Assembly (NCBI GenBank): GCA_046155815.1
Contig: JBJXFY010000314.1
Coordinates: forward strand, 1-9,828
Length of the DNA: 9,828 bases
From: JBJXFY01 sp046155815
Lineage (GTDB): Bacteria > Verrucomicrobiota > Verrucomicrobiia > Limisphaerales > CAIMTB01
Reading direction: 5' to 3'
The notes beneath the pieces were generated by a model, which had not been told where the DNA came from, did no database searches, and saw only the letters and a program-made list of their open reading frames with translations. Both the position numbers and the translations under genes were made by a program. This document shows, piece after piece, positions 6,274-9,828 of the stretch (position 1 is its first letter; each line of letters starts with the position of its first letter).

Positions 6274-7794
6274 TCAGCCGGCACGCCGCATCCGCTCCAG
6301 CACGTTGCGCGTGATCTGCTGCACCCGCGCGTCCGGCCCCTGCGGCGACGTGTAGACCGACGGCCGCACATAGCCAGGCGGCGCTGCGAGGCCGTCGGCC
6401 CACCAGCAGGTCGAGGCGTTGAAGACGACGTTGCCGGCCGGCCCCGGATAGACCGTGGCCGTGTACGTGCCGCCGTTCAGCTTGCCGGGCGCGTCCTGCG
6501 TCGGCGCGCTGGCCACCACCTCGAGGCCGGGGATCGGCTCGGGATCGCCGTGAAACTCCCAGCCGATCAGGCCGGGGATACGGTCGCCGGCCTTCATGCC
6601 CGTCCCGGCGTAAAGCCAGTGGTCGGGCGCGGTGCAGACCCAGTCCGCGCCGCCCGTGCAGGGCGGCACGTTGCGCGCGCCCATCAGCCGGCCCTCATGC
6701 GGACTGGCGTAGGGAAACGGCGCCATCGTCGGGAACCGCGCGATCATCCCCTCGTCCCGCGGACCGAAGTAGTCGGTGCGCGCGAAGACGCGGTCGGGCA
6801 AGCGGCTGCTGGACGGCGAGTACGTGATCCGCCCGCAGCAGGTATTCCCGGAGAAGAAGCCGGCACTCACTCCCCGCGCCATCGCCCGTTCCACGTTCCG
6901 GTACATTTCGAGCGACCAATACTCGTCATGGCCCACGGACAGGAAGCCCTTCACGCGCAGCAACCCGTCCGGAAACTGGTGAGTGTCCAGGTTGGAGGCG
7001 TAAGTGACATCGTAGCCGTTCGCCTCGAGCCAATGGACGAAGGGAAACTCCCACAGGAAGAACTCGCCCGAGCCGATGGAGAGCGGCGCGTCGAGGATCT
7101 GGCAGTACTTGCCGTAGGGCCGGTTGAAGCTCACCGCCACGCCCGGGCCGCAGTACCATTCCTGCTTCCCGTCGTCATACAGCGCAAACTGGTCCGGCCA
7201 ACGATTGTACGCCTGCCAGGTGTTGTCCGAGCACTGGAAGAGGAAGTCCGCCGGCCGGTCGTCGCGGACGATGAAGATCACGTAGCTCTGCCAGCCGCCG
7301 CGCTCCGCGGTGAGCTTCCCGAGGTACGGCCCGCTCGGCCAGTCCGCGGGAATCGTGAGCGACGCGCAGGGTTCCCAGTCGCAGTCGCGCAGCCGCCGCG
7401 GCCCGACGGACGGATCAGGCTGCGTCACCCCGGCGAATGGCCCGAGCGCCGCCACCTGCCGCCCGCCCAGCCCGCCGTAGTGGCCCATTCGGAACAGGTC
7501 CAGGCGGAAGGGCGACGGAGGGTTTGCGCTGACAAAGATCCGGACCGTTTCCCCCGCCCTGACGCTCGCGTGGGAGCAGTAGCCCTCGATCCACGGGCAG
7601 CGGTGGCGCGTCGTGGGATCCACCCCCGTGCGCTTGAGCATCCAGTCACGCGTGCCGGGACGGGCGTTTTCACGGCGGATGATCTCACGGTCCTGCCGCG
7701 GGACGTTGGAAGGGCGGTTGCCGAGCGCCACCGCGCCCAAGCCCGCGGAGGCGGCGAGAAAGCGGCGGCGGGTCAACTCGGAGGGCGCGGACAT
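6274..7794 (-). CDS. Tat-exported N,N-dimethylformamidase large-subunit-like protein
   Basis: The 506-residue protein starts with a twin-arginine signal (SELTRRRFLAASAGLGAVALG, motif at residues 8-13), so it is predicted to be exported folded across the inner membrane. The rest matches the C-terminal catalytic domain of N,N-dimethylformamidase beta subunits, including the blocks CSDNTWQAYNRWPD (about residues 188-201), YDVTYASNLDTH and SVGHDEYWSLEMYRNVERA (286-304). In the studied dimethylformamidase a mononuclear iron is held by one Tyr, one His and one Glu, the last two spaced His-x-Glu. H289 and E291 here have that spacing and Y196 is a plausible third ligand. It is shorter than the classical large subunit (about 760 aa), lacking its N-terminal region, and no small subunit is encoded nearby. 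It has 12 cysteines, including an adjacent pair in GNTCCGRITY. The ATG at 7794 was chosen because the Tat motif follows it; a TTG-initiated extension to 7950 would bury the signal. Substrate unknown; amide hydrolysis is inference. Confidence 0.8.
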   Translation of the reverse strand: MSAPSELTRRRFLAASAGLGAVALGNRPSNVPRQDREIIRRENARPGTRDWMLKRTGVDPTTRHRCPWIEGYCSHASVRAGETVRIFVSANPPSPFRLDLFRMGHYGGLGGRQVAALGPFAGVTQPDPSVGPRRLRDCDWEPCASLTIPADWPSGPYLGKLTAERGGWQSYVIFIVRDDRPADFLFQCSDNTWQAYNRWPDQFALYDDGKQEWYCGPGVAVSFNRPYGKYCQILDAPLSIGSGEFFLWEFPFVHWLEANGYDVTYASNLDTHQFPDGLLRVKGFLSVGHDEYWSLEMYRNVERAMARGVSAGFFSGNTCCGRITYSPSSSRLPDRVFARTDYFGPRDEGMIARFPTMAPFPYASPHEGRLMGARNVPPCTGGADWVCTAPDHWLYAGTGMKAGDRIPGLIGWEFHGDPEPIPGLEVVASAPTQDAPGKLNGGTYTATVYPGPAGNVVFNASTCWWADGLAAPPGYVRPSVYTSPQGPDARVQQITRNVLERMRRAG

Positions 7795-7995
7795 GGGCGC
7801 AGGCTGGTCTGGCGCACCGATTCCCGCAATCAAGACCACGCCCCGGCTCCATCCAACGGCAACGGAGCTCACCAGGGCCTCATCAAGGATCCGGGCGGCC
7901 GCCGGCTCCGCCAACAGGCTCAGCGCGAAAGCCGGCAGCAGCGCATGCAAACCGCAGCGGGCCCCTGCCCATCCGATTTCCCCATCGGTTCCGGT
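7795..7995. other. Intergenic gap with no recognised gene
   Basis: The 201 bases separate the DUF1501 stop from the start of the dimethylformamidase-like gene. A minus-strand frame is open through part of it (to a TTG at 7950) but its translation resembles no protein I know. I found no convincing promoter or Shine-Dalgarno for the downstream gene. A small hairpin near the DUF1501 stop is listed separately. Confidence 0.6.
7973..7988 (-). terminator. Weak hairpin just downstream of the DUF1501 gene
   Basis: On the minus strand CCGAT-GGGGAA-ATCGG forms a 5-bp stem with a 6-base loop, starting 7 bases after the DUF1501 stop codon. No T-run follows, so it is at best a weak or factor-assisted terminator. 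Its position between two transcription units is the main support. Confidence 0.25.
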
Positions 7996-9447
7996 TCAGG
8001 CCAGGATGTCCTTCACCACCACGCCCTCAACGTCAGTGAGCCGGAAGTCACGGCCGGCGTAGCGGTAGGTGAGCCGTTCATGGTCGAAGCCCAGCAGGTG
8101 GAGCATGGTCGCATGCAAGTCGTGGACGTGGACGGGCTGCTCGACGGCACGGAAGCCGAACTCGTCCGTAGCGCCGTGGACGTGGCCGCCCTTCACGCCG
8201 CCACCGGCCAGCCAGACCGTGAAGCCGTAATGGTTGTGGTCGCGCCCCCTGCCGTTGCCGGGAGTGCCGGGCGCGGGCATCTCGACCGCCGGCGTGCGGC
8301 CAAACTCACCGCCGCAGATCACCAGTGTGTCCTGCAGCAGCCCGCGCTGCTTCAGGTCCGTGAGCAACGCCGCGATGCCCTGGTCTATCTGGCCCGCGAG
8401 CCTCCTGTGCTCCTCGGCGATCATGTCATGGCTGTCCCACGGCTGCACGTCGCCGTGGTAGCACTGCACCACGCGCACGCCGCGCTCGATGAGCCGCCGC
8501 GCGATCAGGAGCTGACGTGACTGCACGGTGTCGCCGTAAAGCTTCCGGACGTGCTCGGGCTCCTTGGAAATGTCGAAGGCATCCGTGGCCTCGAGCTGCA
8601 TCCGGTAGGCCAGCTCGAAGGACTGGATGCGCGCCTCGAGCTGGGGGTCGTCGCCGCGCCGGCGCTGATGGTCGGCGTTGAGTTCGGCGAGCAGGTCAAG
8701 CTGCCGCCGCTGCGCGGCCATCGAAAGCCGGGCGTTGGTGATGTTCTCGATCAGCTCCTCCGGCTTCGTCTTCTTCGTGTTGATGTGCGTGCCCTGGTAG
8801 ATGCCGGGGAGGAAGGCCGACCGCCAGTTGGACACGTCGGACACCGGCAGGCCGGGGCACATGGCGATGAAGCCGGGCAGGTTCTGGTTCTCGGTGCCCA
8901 GCCCGTAGGTGACCCAGGCGCCGTAGCTGGGCCGCGACAGCCGCTCGTCGCCGCAGTTCATGAGGCGCATGGACTGCTCGTGGTTCGGCGTGTTCGCGTG
9001 CATCGAGCGGATGAGGCACAGGTCGTCCGCGTGCCCCGCCGTCTTCGCGAAGATCTCACTCACTTCGAGGCCGCTCTGTCCGTACTTTTGGAAAGTGAAC
9101 GGGGAAGGCAGCGCCGCGCCGAGCGGGCGTTCCGTGGGCAGGTTGCCGGAAGGGAGCGGCTTCCCGGCGTACTTCGCGAGCGCGGGCTTGGGGTCGAAGG
9201 TGTCCACCTGCGACGGCCCGCCGTTCAGGTAGATGTGGATGACGCGCTTCGCCCGGGCCGGGAACGGCGGCGGCTTTGGCGCGAGCGGGTTCTCAGTCCT
9301 CGCCACCGCGTGAGTGACTTCGCCGGCCAGCAGCCGCGCGTCGCCCAGCACGCCGGCCAGGCCGAGGAAGCCCAGTCCCGTGCCCATCTGCCGGAGCATC
9401 TGCCGGCGGGTGAGGCAGCGCGGCGGGAGGTGTTCGAGGGGGTTCAT
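7996..9447 (-). CDS. DUF1501 protein, Tat-exported, alkaline-phosphatase-like fold
   Basis: This 483-residue protein is a near full-length DUF1501 member (PF07394). The N-terminus holds a twin-arginine signal (LTRRQMLRQMGTGLGFLGLAGVLG, residues 12-35; written here as LTRRQM then a hydrophobic stretch), so it is predicted to be exported folded. Family blocks are HIYLNGGPSQVDTFDPKP (71-88), SMHANTPNHEQS (149-159), LVICGGEFGRTP (375-386), GRDHNHYGF (401-409) and HVHDLHATMLHLLGFD (440-455). DUF1501 proteins are related to sulfatases and alkaline phosphatases, and the Asp/His-rich blocks are the likely metal-binding core. The true reaction is unknown. The ATG at 9447 lies 4 bases after the stop of the PSD1 gene, the standard order of this pair in Planctomycetota and Verrucomicrobiota. 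That implies co-expression and joint action in the envelope. No Shine-Dalgarno is seen, so coupled translation is likely. Confidence 0.93.
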   Translation of the reverse strand: MNPLEHLPPRCLTRRQMLRQMGTGLGFLGLAGVLGDARLLAGEVTHAVARTENPLAPKPPPFPARAKRVIHIYLNGGPSQVDTFDPKPALAKYAGKPLPSGNLPTERPLGAALPSPFTFQKYGQSGLEVSEIFAKTAGHADDLCLIRSMHANTPNHEQSMRLMNCGDERLSRPSYGAWVTYGLGTENQNLPGFIAMCPGLPVSDVSNWRSAFLPGIYQGTHINTKKTKPEELIENITNARLSMAAQRRQLDLLAELNADHQRRRGDDPQLEARIQSFELAYRMQLEATDAFDISKEPEHVRKLYGDTVQSRQLLIARRLIERGVRVVQCYHGDVQPWDSHDMIAEEHRRLAGQIDQGIAALLTDLKQRGLLQDTLVICGGEFGRTPAVEMPAPGTPGNGRGRDHNHYGFTVWLAGGGVKGGHVHGATDEFGFRAVEQPVHVHDLHATMLHLLGFDHERLTYRYAGRDFRLTDVEGVVVKDILA

Positions 9448-9451
9448 GGCG

Positions 9452-9828
9452 TCAATCTACAAACACCGCCTCGTTGCTCACCAGCAGCACCTGCGCGAGC
9501 TGCTCCCACGGGGACGGGCCGGCGTCCCCGCCGGCCGCCGCCACGAAGCCGCCCGCCGCGGCCAGCTCGCGCAGCGTGGCCGGCCGGCCCAGCACGCGGC
9601 GGAAGAGCGCGTCCGTCCGCCGCCGTGGATCGCCTTCGTCCACGATCTCCGGTTGCGCCGCCAGAGCCCGCGCCTGCTCCTGGACGAACGCGGAATTCAT
9701 CGCGAAGAGCGCCTGCTGCGGAACCGTCGTCTTCGGCCGCCGCTCGGCGCACTGGTCGGGCGACGCGAAGTCGAAGGCGCGGAACAGCCCGGCCAGGTTC
9801 TGCCGGTCCACCAGGCCGTACACCGTCC
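9452..9828 (-). CDS. PSD1 (DUF1553) protein, C-terminal fragment cut by window edge
   Basis: About 124 C-terminal residues are present and the frame runs off the right edge; the GTG at 9823 is internal. The sequence carries the end of the DUF1553 domain (PF07587): LVDRQNLAGLFRAFDFASPD, then RRPKTTVPQQALFAMNSAFV and QEQARALAA, then LFRRVLGRPATLRELA and a C-terminal LAQVLLVSNEAVFVD. The known family usually has an N-terminal cytochrome-c-like domain with a heme-binding CxxCH, followed by DUF1549 and DUF1553, for 700-1,100 residues in all. That part lies outside the window, so a heme cannot be checked. Its stop is 4 bases before the DUF1501 start, the normal arrangement of this pair. The function of the family is unknown; an exported redox or polysaccharide-related role is often suggested from genomic context. 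Confidence 0.92.
   Translation of the reverse strand, partial: TVYGLVDRQNLAGLFRAFDFASPDQCAERRPKTTVPQQALFAMNSAFVQEQARALAAQPEIVDEGDPRRRTDALFRRVLGRPATLRELAAAGGFVAAAGGDAGPSPWEQLAQVLLVSNEAVFVD

Noticed and set aside
7795..7950. Extending the dimethylformamidase-like protein by 52 residues to a TTG
   Set aside because: The twin-arginine signal begins at residue 8 of the shorter form. The extension would place it internally and its own sequence resembles nothing known.
6550..8520. Plus-strand frame of 656 codons opposite the dimethylformamidase-like and DUF1501 genes
   Set aside because: It crosses two real minus-strand genes and the gap between them, with shadow-like composition and no recognisable motif.
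1..9828. CRISPR array, transposon ends, long direct or inverted repeats
   Set aside because: Reading through both strands showed no regularly spaced repeats, no transposase or integrase and no long repeated segments. Only short GC-rich coincidences were seen.

Overview
The window looks like a chromosomal stretch from a GC-rich bacterium of the Planctomycetota-Verrucomicrobiota-Chlamydiota superphylum, most likely Verrucomicrobiota. GC is roughly two thirds by eye. The strongest clue is the adjacent DUF1553 (PSD1) and DUF1501 pair, which is abundant in those phyla. The charged helical protein at the left edge also resembles a family I associate with Verrucomicrobiota. Most genes lack a clear Shine-Dalgarno sequence. 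I see no transposase, integrase, phage gene, rRNA, complete tRNA or CRISPR array.

Left part, + strand: the 3' end of a charged, helical protein of unknown function (to 596) is followed by a 187-base gap. The gap holds a GC hairpin, an isolated tRNA T-loop-like string and a possible promoter. Next comes one very large gene (784-4212, 1142 aa) that I identify by remembered family motifs as a PPi-type phosphoenolpyruvate carboxykinase (PEP + CO2 + Pi <-> oxaloacetate + PPi). It would be a central-carbon enzyme at the PEP/oxaloacetate node that uses pyrophosphate rather than ATP or GTP.

Middle and right, all on the - strand and read from right to left: the C-terminus of a PSD1/DUF1553 protein (from the right edge to 9452); 4 bases later a Tat-exported DUF1501 protein (9447-7996); a 201-base gap; a Tat-exported protein matching the catalytic domain of the N,N-dimethylformamidase large subunit (7794-6274); a 12-helix MFS metabolite:H+ symporter-like transporter (6216-4921); and a VapB/VapC-type toxin-antitoxin pair (4875-4229) with a 4-base GTGA overlap. 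The PIN toxin gene and the carboxykinase gene converge with only 16 bases between their stop codons.

How they may work together (inference): the PSD1 and DUF1501 proteins are a standard envelope pair of unknown function. The dimethylformamidase-like protein and the MFS transporter are co-directional and 57 bases apart, so an exported hydrolase acting on an amide-like compound with uptake of a product is a reasonable hypothesis. The carboxykinase and the toxin-antitoxin pair look unrelated to that. The most notable items are the PPi-type carboxykinase and the exported, Cys-rich dimethylformamidase-like protein with no small subunit beside it. Nothing in the window clearly amounts to a wholly new multi-gene system.
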